From NCBI RefSeq assembly GCF_003816055.1, contig NZ_CP033906.1, positions 2,170,001-2,234,000 on the forward strand: a DNA stretch of 64,000 nt, read 5' to 3'. Positions 34,975-44,943 of the stretch are shown here, piece after piece. This DNA is from Bacillus sp. FJAT-42376 (lineage in GTDB: Bacteria > Bacillota > Bacilli > Bacillales > Bacillaceae). Made by a program: the position numbers and the translations under genes. The notes below the pieces were generated by a model that saw only the letters and a program-made list of their open reading frames with translations, ran no database searches and was not told where the DNA came from. Positions within the stretch are counted from its first letter, which is position 1. Every line of letters starts with the position of its first letter.

Positions 34975-35949
34975 GTGCTTGAGCAAGTCATTTTATTTAC
35001 CATTATGATGGGGTTTTTAATTAGCGTCCTGCTATCTCCTATCTTTATTCCTTTTTTAAGAAGATTGAAATTTGGACAAAGCATTCGGGATGAAGGACCT
35101 AAATCCCATATGAAAAAGACAGGTACACCGACCATGGGCGGAATTATGATCATCCTCTCGATTATCGTAACAACCCTCGTGATGACCGGGAAATTTTCTC
35201 AGCCGAGTGTGGAAATGTGGCTGCTTATCTTCGTAACATTCGGATATGGCGTACTCGGATTTTTAGATGACTTTATAAAAGTTGTAATGAAACGGAATCT
35301 GGGCTTAACATCAAAGCAAAAGCTGATTGGTCAAATCATGATTGCCGTTGTTTTTTACCTTGTATTCAGACAATATCATTTTTCAACTGAAATTCGTGTG
35401 CCCGGTACAGAATTCGCGTTTGATTTAGGCTGGGCGTATGTACTGCTCATCGTCTTCATGCTGGTCGGAGGATCAAATGCTGTAAACCTGACTGACGGGC
35501 TGGACGGTCTGCTGTCGGGGACTGCAGCGATTGCATTTGGGGCATTCGCTATTCTTGCCTGGAATCAGTCACAATACGATGTAGCCATATTTTCGGTGGC
35601 AGTAGCCGGCGCGGTGCTCGGGTTCCTTGTCTTTAATGCACATCCTGCGAAGGTGTTTATGGGGGATACGGGTTCGCTTGCCCTCGGAGGAGCCATTGTA
35701 ACAGTGGCTATTTTAACAAAGCTTGAGATTCTTCTCGTTCTGATCGGCGGAATCTTTGTCCTTGAAACTCTTTCCGTCATTATTCAGGTAATCTCATTTA
35801 AAACGACTGGAAAACGGGTATTTAAAATGAGTCCGCTGCATCACCATTATGAACTGTCCGGCTGGTCTGAATGGCGTGTTGTAGTCACGTTTTGGACAGT
35901 CGGTTTGATATTTGCCATGATCGGAATTTATATTGAGGTGTGGATGTAA
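34975..35949 (+). CDS. mraY: Phospho-MurNAc-pentapeptide translocase MraY
   Basis: A 324-residue integral membrane enzyme that couples UDP-MurNAc-pentapeptide to undecaprenyl phosphate, forming lipid I. Ten hydrophobic helices are expected; the catalytic motifs GTPTMGG, the Asp-rich [17 protein letters not shown] and [10 protein letters not shown] and the C-terminal PLHHHYEL are all present. Start GTG 34975 has AGGAGGAAGA upstream. It ends with a TAA one base before the murD GTG. Confidence 0.97.
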   Translation: MLEQVILFTIMMGFLISVLLSPIFIPFLRRLKFGQSIRDEGPKSHMKKTGTPTMGGIMIILSIIVTTLVMTGKFSQPSVEMWLLIFVTFGYGVLGFLDDFIKVVMKRNLGLTSKQKLIGQIMIAVVFYLVFRQYHFSTEIRVPGTEFAFDLGWAYVLLIVFMLVGGSNAVNLTDGLDGLLSGTAAIAFGAFAILAWNQSQYDVAIFSVAVAGAVLGFLVFNAHPAKVFMGDTGSLALGGAIVTVAILTKLEILLVLIGGIFVLETLSVIIQVISFKTTGKRVFKMSPLHHHYELSGWSEWRVVVTFWTVGLIFAMIGIYIEVWM

Positions 35950-35950
35950 A

Positions 35951-37306
35951 GTGAAGACGATTGATTTATACAAGGGTAAATCTGTTTTGGTTTTAGGACT
36001 GGCGAAAAGCGGTCTTGCCGCAGCGAAATTGCTGCAGAAACTGGGTGCATCTGTTACGGTCAACGATATGAAACCGCTCGATGAAAATGAAGCAGCCCGG
36101 GAATTACAAACAATGGGTATTCATGTCATCTGCGGAAGCCATCCGGATAAGCTTCTTGAAGACCGCAAAATTGAAATGGTGGTTAAAAATCCAGGTATCC
36201 CATACTCAAATCCGGTGCTTGTTCAGGCAGCCGGCATGGGAATTCCAGTCTTGACAGAAGTGGAGCTTGCCTATCAGATTTCCGAAGCGGATATAATCGG
36301 AATTACAGGTTCAAACGGCAAAACGACGACGACCACCCTTGTATTCGAAATGCTTAAAAAAGACGGCAAACAGCCTCTTATAGCCGGAAACATTGGGACG
36401 GTTGCGTGCGAGGTGGCCGAGAAAGCAAAGCCAGACCAGGTGATTGTCATGGAGCTTTCTTCCTTCCAGCTCCAGGGAACGGAAACGTTCAAGCCATCAG
36501 CTGCTGTTGTACTGAATTTATTTGATGCCCACCTTGACTATCACGGTACGAAAGATGCGTATGCAGCGGCTAAAGGGAAAATCTATGAAAACCTGACGGA
36601 CAGTGAGATTGCTGTTATGAATGCTGATGATCAGGAAGCATCCAGACTCGGAGATGCCTCAAAAGGAAAACGGGTTTATTTTTCCGTTCACCGCGACCTT
36701 GGGCAGGGCGCATTCATTAAGGATGAAGCTATTTGGTATAACGATGAACAAATTATTTCTGTAAAAGATATCGTGCTTCCGGGTAAGCATAACCTGGAAA
36801 ATATTCTGGCAGCCATATGTCTTGTGAAAACGAGAGGGTGTTCAAACGAGGCAATCCGCCAAGTGCTGACCTCATTTTCGGGTGTTATTCACAGACTTCA
36901 GTTTGTCCGGAACGTCAAAGGACGTAAATTTTACAATGATTCCAAAGCGACGAATATTCTCGCAACCTCGAAAGCTCTTGAAGCATTTGAACAGCCTGTC
37001 ATTCTTCTTGCCGGCGGACTGGACCGCGGGAATGGCTTTGACGAGCTGAAAAAATCCATGAAGTATGTCAAAGCATTGATTACATTCGGGGAAACAGCAC
37101 CGAAGCTTGAAAAGACGGCGGAAGAACTCGGAATAGAAGTGATCAAACGTGTCGATAATGTGGAACAGGCAGCCGGCGCGGCTTACGATCAATCAGAATC
37201 CGGTGATATTATTCTTCTGTCCCCGGCATGTGCAAGCTGGGATCAGTATAAGACATTTGAACAAAGAGGAGACATGTTTGCAAGCGCCGTGCATAAGCTA
37301 GATTAA
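35951..37306 (+). CDS. murD: UDP-MurNAc-L-alanine:D-glutamate ligase MurD
   Basis: A 451-residue Mur ligase that adds D-glutamate. An N-terminal Rossmann-like domain ([17 protein letters not shown]), the P-loop [28 protein letters not shown] and the C-terminal DSKATN motif are visible. Start GTG 35951 is one base after the mraY stop, with GAGGTGTGG upstream, so the two are tightly coupled; a reading from 35933 lacks a ribosome site. Confidence 0.96.
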   Translation: MKTIDLYKGKSVLVLGLAKSGLAAAKLLQKLGASVTVNDMKPLDENEAARELQTMGIHVICGSHPDKLLEDRKIEMVVKNPGIPYSNPVLVQAAGMGIPVLTEVELAYQISEADIIGITGSNGKTTTTTLVFEMLKKDGKQPLIAGNIGTVACEVAEKAKPDQVIVMELSSFQLQGTETFKPSAAVVLNLFDAHLDYHGTKDAYAAAKGKIYENLTDSEIAVMNADDQEASRLGDASKGKRVYFSVHRDLGQGAFIKDEAIWYNDEQIISVKDIVLPGKHNLENILAAICLVKTRGCSNEAIRQVLTSFSGVIHRLQFVRNVKGRKFYNDSKATNILATSKALEAFEQPVILLAGGLDRGNGFDELKKSMKYVKALITFGETAPKLEKTAEELGIEVIKRVDNVEQAAGAAYDQSESGDIILLSPACASWDQYKTFEQRGDMFASAVHKLD

Positions 37307-37358
37307 GGGCTCGTACCAGTTAGGGCCTGACCTTTAGAGGAAATAGAGGTGTACGGCT

Positions 37359-38459
37359 TTGACGGCGAAAAAGACGACTCCGGATTTTATCTTGATTATT
37401 GTGACACTTTTGCTTCTTACAGTAGGATTGATCATGGTCTACAGTGCCAGTGCCATTTGGGCGGATTACAAATTCGATGATTCATTTTTCTTTGCGAAAA
37501 GGCAGCTGCTTTTTGCGGGAATCGGAATTATCGGAATGTTTTTCATCATGAACGTGGATTACTGGACGTGGAGGACTTGGGCAAAAATTCTTCTGCTGGT
37601 CTGCTTTGTTTTGCTGATTGCGGTCCTGATTCCAGGAATCGGAATGGAGCGGAATGGCTCAAGAAGCTGGATTGGCGTAGGGGCCTTTTCCATTCAGCCC
37701 TCTGAATTTATGAAATTTGCCATGATTGTATTTTTAGCAAAATATTTATCTGAACATCAAAAAAAAATTACGTCCTTCAGGAAAGGACTCATACCTTCTC
37801 TTGGACTTGTTTTTATTGCGTTTGGCATGATTATGCTTCAGCCGGACCTTGGCACTGGAACCGTTATGGTGGGGACTTGTATCATTATGATTTTCACAGC
37901 CGGTGCGCGCATCTGGCACTTCGGTTTTCTTGGTCTCCTTGGTGTAGGCGGTTTTGCAGCGCTCGTTCTTTCCGCTCCATACCGCATGAAACGGATTACA
38001 TCCTTTCTGGATCCGTGGCAGGATCCGCTGGGAAGCGGGTTTCAGATCATTCAGTCGCTTTATGCGATCGGTCCCGGCGGATTGTTCGGAATGGGCCTGG
38101 GGCAGAGCAGACAGAAATTCTTTTACCTGCCTGAGCCGCAGACTGACTTTATTTTTGCGATTCTTTCCGAGGAATTGGGCTTTATTGGAGGAACGCTCGT
38201 GCTGCTGCTGTTCTGTCTGCTTCTATGGAGAGGCATTCGAATTGCCCTTGGAGCGCCAGACCTTTACGGTGCGTTTCTCGCCGTTGGAATTATCGCCATG
38301 GTCGCTATACAGGTTATGATTAATATCGGAGTTGTTACGGGGCTGATGCCTGTAACAGGAATCACTCTCCCATTCCTGAGCTATGGAGGTTCTTCTCTCA
38401 CACTCATGCTTATGGGGATCGGAGTTTTGCTGAATATCAGCAGGTATGCAAAATATTAA
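37359..38459 (+). CDS. spoVE: SEDS-family glycosyltransferase SpoVE
   Basis: A 366-residue SEDS membrane protein (FtsW/RodA/SpoVE family) with ten predicted helices. It polymerises lipid II for the spore cortex, with SpoVD as partner transpeptidase. The family motifs NGSRSWIGVGAFSIQPSEF, QPDLGTG and the C-terminal TGITLPFLSYGGSS are clear. TTG 37359 with AGAGGTG upstream is the likely start. Its length equals B. subtilis SpoVE. The position between murD and murG fits SpoVE rather than vegetative FtsW, though FtsW could not be excluded by sequence alone. Confidence 0.92.
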   Translation: MTAKKTTPDFILIIVTLLLLTVGLIMVYSASAIWADYKFDDSFFFAKRQLLFAGIGIIGMFFIMNVDYWTWRTWAKILLLVCFVLLIAVLIPGIGMERNGSRSWIGVGAFSIQPSEFMKFAMIVFLAKYLSEHQKKITSFRKGLIPSLGLVFIAFGMIMLQPDLGTGTVMVGTCIIMIFTAGARIWHFGFLGLLGVGGFAALVLSAPYRMKRITSFLDPWQDPLGSGFQIIQSLYAIGPGGLFGMGLGQSRQKFFYLPEPQTDFIFAILSEELGFIGGTLVLLLFCLLLWRGIRIALGAPDLYGAFLAVGIIAMVAIQVMINIGVVTGLMPVTGITLPFLSYGGSSLTLMLMGIGVLLNISRYAKY

Positions 38460-38482
38460 GCAGATAAAGCACCATTTGATGA

Positions 38483-38540
38483 GGCTGACCCTGCTCAGGC
38501 GGAAATGATGGACATTTTCCTTGGGCTACAGGGCCAGCCC
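38483..38540 (+). other. Two-tier hairpin between spoVE and murG
   Basis: GGCTG-A-CCCTG at 38483 pairs with CAGGG-C-CAGCC at 38529, and inside it GGAAATG pairs with CATTTTCC with one bulge. No T tract follows, so it is not an ordinary terminator. It ends about 40 bases before the murG ATG. Confidence 0.55.
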
Positions 38541-38582
38541 ATCCCATTTTCCCTATTATTCAGGAAATTAGGAGGAGTTTTT

Positions 38583-39680
38583 ATGAAAGTAGCTGTAAGC
38601 GGCGGAGGTACGGGAGGCCATATCTATCCTGCACTTGCCCTTATTAAAGAAATGCAGAAAAAGCATCCCGATGCGGAATTTTTATATATAGGAACAGAAA
38701 ACGGACTGGAAAAAGGAATAGTAGAAAGAGAGAACATCCCATTTAAGTCGATTGAAATCTCAGGGTTTAAGCGGAAAATCTCACTCGACAATGTCAGAAC
38801 GGTTATGAGATTTCTAAAAGGGGTTCAGACCAGCAAGCGGTATTTAAAAGATTTCAAGCCGGATGCAGTGATTGGCACAGGAGGCTATGTTTGCGGTCCT
38901 GTGGTTTATGCTGCGGCAAAGATGAACATCCCGACAGTCATTCATGAACAAAACAGTCTTCCGGGAATTACGAATAAATTTCTAGCCAGGTATTCCGACA
39001 AAGTAGCCATCTGTTTTGAAGAAGCCAGAAGCTATTTTCCTGCAGACAAAGCTGTCATGACGGGCAACCCCCGAGCATCTGAAGTAGCCGGTGTTAATGG
39101 AGAAAAAGGCAAGTTGTCAGCGGGATTGAAGCCTGGAAAAAAATCCGTCCTTGTATTTGGGGGAAGCAGGGGAGCAAGGCCGATTAATAAAGCAATCCTT
39201 GAAGTGCTTCCGGAAATCGGAAAAAGAGACTATCAGCTTCTATATGTGACAGGAGAAGTTCATTACAAACAGGTGGCAGAAGAAGCTAAGTCGCTTGGCG
39301 CACCTGAAAATGTCATCATAAAACCTTTTATTCATAACATGCCGGAGGTGCTGGCGGGGGTCGATCTGATTGTCGGACGGGCGGGCGCTACCTCCATTGC
39401 CGAGATTACAGCTCTTGGACTTCCGAGTATTCTCATCCCAAGTCCTTACGTAACGGCGAATCACCAGGAAGTGAACGCAAGGTCTTTAAGTGATAAAGGG
39501 GCAGCTGTATTAATGCTGGAAAAGGATTTAAACGGCGAGAGTCTTCTTCGTGAAATGGATGAAGTAATGGAAAACGAAGCCAGGCTTTTGTGTATGAGAA
39601 AAGCCTCATCCGAAATCGGGATGCCGGATGCAGCATCAAGGCTTGCAGAAGTATTGGAAGAAGTTTCCCGCAAAAAATAA
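38583..39680 (+). CDS. murG: UDP-GlcNAc transferase MurG
   Basis: A 365-residue peripheral membrane glycosyltransferase that converts lipid I to lipid II. The [14 protein letters not shown] motif at the N-terminus, [25 protein letters not shown] and the C-domain [10 protein letters not shown] and [15 protein letters not shown] are all present. The ATG has AGGAGGAG upstream; the reading from 38505 would run through the upstream hairpin and is not supported. Confidence 0.97.
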   Translation: MKVAVSGGGTGGHIYPALALIKEMQKKHPDAEFLYIGTENGLEKGIVERENIPFKSIEISGFKRKISLDNVRTVMRFLKGVQTSKRYLKDFKPDAVIGTGGYVCGPVVYAAAKMNIPTVIHEQNSLPGITNKFLARYSDKVAICFEEARSYFPADKAVMTGNPRASEVAGVNGEKGKLSAGLKPGKKSVLVFGGSRGARPINKAILEVLPEIGKRDYQLLYVTGEVHYKQVAEEAKSLGAPENVIIKPFIHNMPEVLAGVDLIVGRAGATSIAEITALGLPSILIPSPYVTANHQEVNARSLSDKGAAVLMLEKDLNGESLLREMDEVMENEARLLCMRKASSEIGMPDAASRLAEVLEEVSRKK

Positions 39681-39702
39681 AGATTGCTTACAGGAGGTTA
39701 TT

Positions 39703-40614
39703 ATGGAAAACGTCATCAAGGAATTGGAACTGGCGGGGATTGGTAAAGTCTTCGTCAATGAACCGCTATCCAAGCATACAACCATGAAAATCGGCGGCCC
39801 GGCGGATTGCCTGGTCGTGCCTAAAGATATTAACAGCCTTGAAACAATCATCAAGATTGTCAAAAAAAACGGGGTGAAATGGAGAGCCATTGGCAGAGGA
39901 TCGAATCTTCTCGTATCCGATGAAGGAATTGAAGGAGTCGTCATCAAGCTTGGCGAAGGGCTCGATCACATGGAAATCGACGGAGACGTTTTGACAGTCG
40001 GCGGCGGCTATTCTGTTATTAAACTGGCAACCATCATCAGCAAAAAGGGGCTTTCCGGACTGGAGTTTGCCAGCGGTATTCCTGGTTCCATAGGCGGCGC
40101 TGTTTATATGAATGCAGGTGCCCACGGCTCCGATATGAGCAAAATACTAATGAAGGCACATGTCCTTTTCGAAGATGGAACATTTGAATGGCTGACAAAT
40201 GAAGACATGCACTTTTCCTACAGGACTTCTCTGCTTCAAAAAGAGCGGCCGGGAATTTGTCTTGAAGCGGTTCTAAAGCTTGAAGCAGGCGAGAAAGAGG
40301 AAATTGTAAAAGTCATGCAGAAAAACAAAGATTACCGGAGAGATACACAGCCTTGGAATTTCCCGTGCGCAGGAAGCATCTTCCGCAATCCGCTCCCAGA
40401 ATACGCGGGATCTTTAGTAGAAAAAGCCGGATTAAAGGGCCATAAAATCGGCGGCGCACAAGTTTCGGAAATGCACGGTAACTTTATCGTCAATGCAGGC
40501 GGTGCCACTGCATCGGATGTGTTAAATCTGATAGCTTTTGTCAAAGAAACAATCCTTGAAAAAAACGGGATTGAACTTGAAACAGAGGTCGAAATTATCG
40601 GGCGAAATTCCTGA
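39703..40614 (+). CDS. murB: UDP-N-acetylenolpyruvoylglucosamine reductase MurB
   Basis: A 303-residue FAD-dependent reductase that makes UDP-MurNAc. FAD-binding segments [16 protein letters not shown] and [21 protein letters not shown] are present, as well as the catalytic [10 protein letters not shown]. It is of the short type II class, like B. subtilis. Start ATG 39703 has AGGAGG upstream, 22 bases after murG. Confidence 0.97.
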   Translation: MENVIKELELAGIGKVFVNEPLSKHTTMKIGGPADCLVVPKDINSLETIIKIVKKNGVKWRAIGRGSNLLVSDEGIEGVVIKLGEGLDHMEIDGDVLTVGGGYSVIKLATIISKKGLSGLEFASGIPGSIGGAVYMNAGAHGSDMSKILMKAHVLFEDGTFEWLTNEDMHFSYRTSLLQKERPGICLEAVLKLEAGEKEEIVKVMQKNKDYRRDTQPWNFPCAGSIFRNPLPEYAGSLVEKAGLKGHKIGGAQVSEMHGNFIVNAGGATASDVLNLIAFVKETILEKNGIELETEVEIIGRNS

Positions 40615-40643
40615 AGAAAGTGGCTTATATATTCCGGCTATTG

Positions 40644-40652
40644 TGCTATAAT
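40644..40652 (+). promoter_or_regulatory. Candidate promoter between murB and divIB
   Basis: TGCTATAAT is an extended -10 element; no good -35 is seen 17 bp upstream. A hairpin follows about 20 bases later. Confidence 0.5.
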
Positions 40653-40672
40653 GACTAATATAGGAAAAATGT

Positions 40673-40700
40673 AAAACGGCATCCAGCATGCCGTTTGTTT
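40673..40700 (+). terminator. Hairpin between murB and divIB
   Basis: AAAACGGCAT pairs with ATGCCGTTTG around CCAGC; a modest T-rich tail follows. It may act as a terminator for murB or as an attenuator for divIB. Confidence 0.6.
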
Positions 40701-40751
40701 ATATTTCCCATTCTGTTTTGAATGAATTTTTCATGAAGGGTGACTGGGAAT

Positions 40752-41567
40752 TTGAATAATCGAATGGAACAGGAAAAAATTGTTTCGATCGAAGACCGTA
40801 TACCTAAACTGAAACAGCACCGCAAACAAAAAACGAATAAACGCCTTATTGCTTTTTTATGTCTATTCTTTGTATTGATCTTCCTCGTCATCTATTTTCA
40901 ATCTCCTTTAAGCAAGATTTCTGTCGTTGAAGTGAAGGGGAACAGCCATTCAAGCAAAGAAACGATCCTAATGCAAAGCGGAATTTCTGCCGGGACAGGC
41001 TTTTGGAATCTGGATGGCGGACAGGCGGAAAGAGAAGTTAAAAAGCTGAAAGAAATAAAATCAGCACAAGTTTTAAAGACGTTCCCCAATAAAGTGACTG
41101 TCCAGGTCGAAGAGTATAAGCGCGTGGCTTATGCGGAAAAGAACGGTTCGTATATGCCGATACTTGAAAACGGGATCGTGCTGCCGGCAGATAAAGCGTC
41201 GCTGCCTTCTGATGCACCGATTTTAATCAACTGGAACGATGCGGATCAAATACAGGAAATGGCGTCAGCTCTGCTTGAAATTCCAAAGCCGATCGCTTCT
41301 TCCATTTCTGAAATCTATCATGCTCCGGAAAAGAATGATTCCTGGCACATCACTCTATATATGAATGAGGGCTTTGTCATCAGCGGTTCGGTAAGAAACA
41401 TTGCCGAGAAAATTAAAGATTATCCCTCCATTGTGTCTCAGCTCAAGCCCGGTTCAAAAGGGATCATTCATATGGAGGTCGGAACCTATTTTGAATCCTA
41501 TGACAAGCCGGCCGGCACCAAGGATAATCCAGAACAGGGAGTAAAAACAAATGAAACCCAGGGGTAA
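40752..41567 (+). CDS. divIB: Cell-division protein DivIB (FtsQ)
   Basis: A 271-residue bitopic membrane protein: a basic N-terminal cytoplasmic region, a transmembrane helix (LIAFLCLFFVLIFLVIYF, about 34-51), a POTRA domain beginning ISVVEVKGNSHSSKETI, and a beta domain. It stabilises the division complex with FtsL and DivIC. Start is uncertain: TTG 40752 has AGGGTGA nine bases upstream and is preferred over GTG 40740; ATG 40764 is a third option. Confidence 0.92.
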   Translation: MNNRMEQEKIVSIEDRIPKLKQHRKQKTNKRLIAFLCLFFVLIFLVIYFQSPLSKISVVEVKGNSHSSKETILMQSGISAGTGFWNLDGGQAEREVKKLKEIKSAQVLKTFPNKVTVQVEEYKRVAYAEKNGSYMPILENGIVLPADKASLPSDAPILINWNDADQIQEMASALLEIPKPIASSISEIYHAPEKNDSWHITLYMNEGFVISGSVRNIAEKIKDYPSIVSQLKPGSKGIIHMEVGTYFESYDKPAGTKDNPEQGVKTNETQG

Positions 41568-42255
41568 GTATGTTCTGCTTTCTATAGTCATGCTTGTTCT
41601 CGGTTATCTGATTGCCTTCTCCTATCAGCTGACAAATGAAACGAAGCAGGGCAGCATCTCGGCAGAACAGTGGAATAAAGAGTATGAATCGAGGCAGCTT
41701 CTCATTAATCAGGAAGAGAAAAACCTGAAACTGCAAGAAGAGCTGTCAGACAAACAAAAAAAAGTACAAAATTACGAAGAAATGCTGAAAAAAGATAAGC
41801 AGGCGGCAAGCGGTCTCGTCGATGAAATTGAAAAGCTCCGAATGTACGTTGGCGAAACTGGGGTCAAAGGGAAAGGTGTTCAAATCACCCTGGAAGATTC
41901 CTCCTACATACCAGCCAATGAAAATGCCAACAATTACATTGTCCATGAAAGCCACATTTTTAAAGTGATTAATGAATTATTGATTTCAGGCGCTTCTGCA
42001 GTGGCGATCAATGGACAGAGAGTCTCTTCCGATTCTTATATTTTCTGCAATGGCCCCGTTATTACGGTAGACGGGAATCAGTTTCCTGCCCCGTTTGTGA
42101 TTTCCGCCATTGGAGACCCGGAAGTAATGATTGGAGCATTTACCATTTCAGGCGGTGTATCCGAAGAGCTTGTTTATGATAACATCGTAGTGAAGTCTGA
42201 AAAGAAGAATGAGATTACCATGAATCCGATGCTTCAGGGTGACCGAAAATCCTGA
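41551..42255 (+). CDS. ylxW: DUF881 protein YlxW
   Basis: A 234-residue protein with an N-terminal membrane helix (VLLSIVMLVLGYLIAFSY), a coiled-coil linker and the DUF881 domain from about 100 (GKGVQITLEDS, ISGASAVAINGQRV). The function is not well established. It overlaps divIB by 17 bases, with CAGGGAG as ribosome site. A second DUF881 gene follows. Confidence 0.88.
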   Translation: MKPRGKYVLLSIVMLVLGYLIAFSYQLTNETKQGSISAEQWNKEYESRQLLINQEEKNLKLQEELSDKQKKVQNYEEMLKKDKQAASGLVDEIEKLRMYVGETGVKGKGVQITLEDSSYIPANENANNYIVHESHIFKVINELLISGASAVAINGQRVSSDSYIFCNGPVITVDGNQFPAPFVISAIGDPEVMIGAFTISGGVSEELVYDNIVVKSEKKNEITMNPMLQGDRKS

Positions 42256-42283
42256 TAACTCATCTAGGTAAGGAGCAAGGAAT

Positions 42284-43009
42284 GTGTCAGGAAGGAAAAA
42301 GATAGCAGGCTATACTTTAATCATGGGCCTTTTCGGCTTCATGCTATCCGTTCAATTTTTATCCATAAAGGAGCCTGTAACGAGAGATACAAGAGACATT
42401 TGGGAAATTAGATCTGAACTGAAGCAAGAACAAAAGCAGCAGTCCGAGCTGTTAAAAGAAATCACAAAATATGATCAGCTAGTAAACACGTATGAATCTA
42501 ATGAAGAAACCGCCAGAGAAGATGCACTGGAAAAAACACGTGACGAACTAAAAGTTCAAGCCGGTTTGACCGAAGTAAAAGGAGACGGACTGGTCCTTCA
42601 TCTTGAACCGCTGTTTACAAAAGAGATAATTGGGGAAAGTACTATATCTGTCTCGCCTGATTTGCTCAGAAAACTGATCAATGAACTGAACACTTACGAT
42701 GCAGAGCATATATCCGTGAATGGGCACAGGGTTGTCAGCACAACCGTTATCCGAGATATTAACGGAGTAACGAAGATGGACGGTTATCCACTTGACTCCC
42801 TCCCTATCGAGATTAAAGTGATTGCAGAGAATGCAAATAAACTTTCTGACAGGGTGAAAGCATCCGGTACCCACGATTTGTTTGCAGTCGATAACATTAA
42901 GCTGACAGATGAAGAACCGAGAAAAAACATCGTGATTCCCGGCAGCGATAAGAAAATCCGCATCGGGGAACTGAAGCCCTATGAAGGCAGCAAAGGGGGA
43001 GAAAACTGA
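42284..43009 (+). CDS. ylxX: DUF881 protein YlxX
   Basis: A 241-residue DUF881 protein paralogous to the preceding YlxW: an N-terminal membrane helix, coiled coil (about 40-80) and DUF881 fold (GDGLVLHLEPL, LINELNTYDAEHISVNGHRV). Start GTG 42284 has AAGGAGCAAGG upstream. It ends in a one-base overlap with sbp. The function is unknown. Confidence 0.87.
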   Translation: MSGRKKIAGYTLIMGLFGFMLSVQFLSIKEPVTRDTRDIWEIRSELKQEQKQQSELLKEITKYDQLVNTYESNEETAREDALEKTRDELKVQAGLTEVKGDGLVLHLEPLFTKEIIGESTISVSPDLLRKLINELNTYDAEHISVNGHRVVSTTVIRDINGVTKMDGYPLDSLPIEIKVIAENANKLSDRVKASGTHDLFAVDNIKLTDEEPRKNIVIPGSDKKIRIGELKPYEGSKGGEN

Positions 43010-43374
43010 TGTGGCTTCCGGTGCTTGGACTGATTTTGGGAATTGCGCTTGGCTTTTCTACAGAATTTAAAATTCCAGCTGAGTATTCAAATTACTTGTC
43101 CATTGCCATTCTCGCGGCACTTGACACGCTGCTCGGAGGAATAAGGGCTCAGCTTCAAAACATTTATGATGAGCTCGTTTTCGTTTCTGGATTCTTTTTT
43201 AATATTCTTCTTGCCGCAGCTTTGGCTTTTCTGGGGGTGCACCTTGGTGTAGACTTATACCTGGTGGCAATTTTTGCCTTCGGAGTAAGGTTATTCCAGA
43301 ATATTGCGGTGATCAGAAGGATTTTAATAGCAAAGTGGAGCGAATCAAGGCAAAAGGCAAAAAAAGTTGATTAA
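43009..43374 (+). CDS. sbp: Small basic membrane protein Sbp
   Basis: A 121-residue DUF1290 protein with three hydrophobic segments and a strongly basic C-terminus (RILIAKWSESRQKAKK), matching B. subtilis Sbp, whose gene also precedes ftsA. The central ALDTLLGGIRAQLQNIYDELVF is diagnostic. It starts in the stop of ylxX (TGATG-type overlap). Confidence 0.9.
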   Translation: MWLPVLGLILGIALGFSTEFKIPAEYSNYLSIAILAALDTLLGGIRAQLQNIYDELVFVSGFFFNILLAAALAFLGVHLGVDLYLVAIFAFGVRLFQNIAVIRRILIAKWSESRQKAKKVD

Positions 43375-43377
43375 ACA

Positions 43378-43407
43378 AGAGGGAAAAATGCATCTTTTGA
43401 CGAATAA
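43378..43407 (+). promoter_or_regulatory. Candidate sigma-H promoter upstream of ftsA
   Basis: AGAGGGAAA at 43378-43386 is one base off the sigma-H -35, and GACGAATAA at 43399-43407 fits the sigma-H -10 pattern RNNGAATWW, with a 12-bp spacer. ftsAZ has a sigma-H promoter in B. subtilis. The rest of this 230-bp gap holds no gene; a TATAAA at 43431 may be a second -10. Confidence 0.55.
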
Positions 43408-43605
43408 TTTCTTATGGCATGTTTTCTCGCTATAAAATGAAGTATCATAAGGATGCAAACATCTAAACGGCAAGAGGATAAAAGATCGTGTTCAGATGGC
43501 TTTTGCCGGAAAAATTCTGATCTTCCCCGTATAGGAAATACGGATTGTCATGTAAAACACCAAATAATAGAATAGAAATGCAGAGAGATAAGGAGGTGCC
43601 ATAGA

Positions 43606-44901
43606 ATGAACAACAGTGAAATCTTCGTGAGTCTCGACATCGGTACATCCAGTGTGAAAGTGATCATCGGCGAAATGGCAGATGACACTTTGAACGTCAT
43701 CGGTGTGGGGAATGTAAAATCAGAAGGATTAAAAAAAGGTTCGATCGTCGATATAGACGAAACCGTTCATTCTATTAAGAAAGCCGTGGAACAAGCGGAA
43801 CGCATGGTGGGAATTCCCTTGAAAAGAGTTGTAGTGGGGGTTGCCGGCAACCATGTTCATCTTCAGGATTGTCATGGAGTAGTGGCTGTTTCCAGCGAAA
43901 ACAGAGAAATAGCGAACGAAGATGTCCGCCGTGTCATTGAAGCGGCCCAGGTGATGTCTATTCCTCCTGAGAGAGAAATTATTGACGTTATTCCCCGTCA
44001 GTTCATTGTTGACGGACTGGATGAAATAAATGATCCCCGCGGTATGCTTGGGGTTCGGCTTGAGATGGAAGGGACTATCATTACCGGATCTAAAACGATC
44101 TTACATAATCTGCTTCGCTGTGTTGAGAGAGCGGGGCTCGAAATTACAGACATCTGCCTTCAGCCATTGGCTGCCGGTTCTGTCGCCTTGTCCCGCGATG
44201 AAAAAAATCTCGGGGTTGCCATGATTGACATTGGCGGAGGATCAACGACCATCGCTCTTTTTGAGCAGGGCCATCTGCGTACGTCATCTGTTCTCCCGAT
44301 TGGCGGAGAGCATTTAACAAAGGATCTGTCGATCGGATTGCGTACTGCTACGGAAGAAGCAGAGAGAATCAAAGTGAAATACGGACATGCATTTTATGAT
44401 CATGCTTCTCCTGATGAGGTTTTTGAAGTATCCATCATCGGAACAGATCAAAAACAGCAATTTAATCAGCTTGAAATCTCTGATATTATTGAAGCTAGAC
44501 TTGAAGAATTATTTGAAATGGTCCAGCATGAACTGATGAGACTTGGTGTAAGAGACCTTCCGGGAGGTTTTGTGCTGACAGGCGGTACCGTCAGCATGCC
44601 GGGAGTGCTCGAACTGGCACAGGACATGCTGCAAAGCAGCGTGAGAATCGCAAGCCCCGATTATATTGGAGTAAGAGAACCGAAGTATATGACGGGAGTA
44701 GGGCTCATCCAGTTTGCGTATAAAAATGCTAAGATACAGGGAAGAAGAATTGGATCGAATGTGTCTCAGGAAGTATACGCCGAACAGGCTGCAGCTGCCG
44801 TAAGGGAAGAACCGCAGCAGAGAAGCAGCAGCAAACCGAAGCAAACGGAAGATAAGAAACAAAGCAAAGTGAAAAAGTTTTTTGGCTACTTCTTTGAATA
44901 A
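43606..44901 (+). CDS. ftsA: Cell-division protein FtsA
   Basis: A 431-residue actin-family ATPase that tethers FtsZ to the membrane. The phosphate-1 motif LDIGTSSVKVIIG, the phosphate-2 segment MIDIGGGSTTIALFE and the adenosine motif LTGGTVSMPGVLEL are intact. The C-terminal VKKFFGYFFE is the amphipathic membrane-targeting helix. The ATG has AAGGAGGTG upstream. ftsZ follows after 42 bases. Confidence 0.97.
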   Translation: MNNSEIFVSLDIGTSSVKVIIGEMADDTLNVIGVGNVKSEGLKKGSIVDIDETVHSIKKAVEQAERMVGIPLKRVVVGVAGNHVHLQDCHGVVAVSSENREIANEDVRRVIEAAQVMSIPPEREIIDVIPRQFIVDGLDEINDPRGMLGVRLEMEGTIITGSKTILHNLLRCVERAGLEITDICLQPLAAGSVALSRDEKNLGVAMIDIGGGSTTIALFEQGHLRTSSVLPIGGEHLTKDLSIGLRTATEEAERIKVKYGHAFYDHASPDEVFEVSIIGTDQKQQFNQLEISDIIEARLEELFEMVQHELMRLGVRDLPGGFVLTGGTVSMPGVLELAQDMLQSSVRIASPDYIGVREPKYMTGVGLIQFAYKNAKIQGRRIGSNVSQEVYAEQAAAAVREEPQQRSSSKPKQTEDKKQSKVKKFFGYFFE

Positions 44902-44943
44902 AACGATCAACCAGAAGTGATTGATGGATTAGGAGGATTATGC

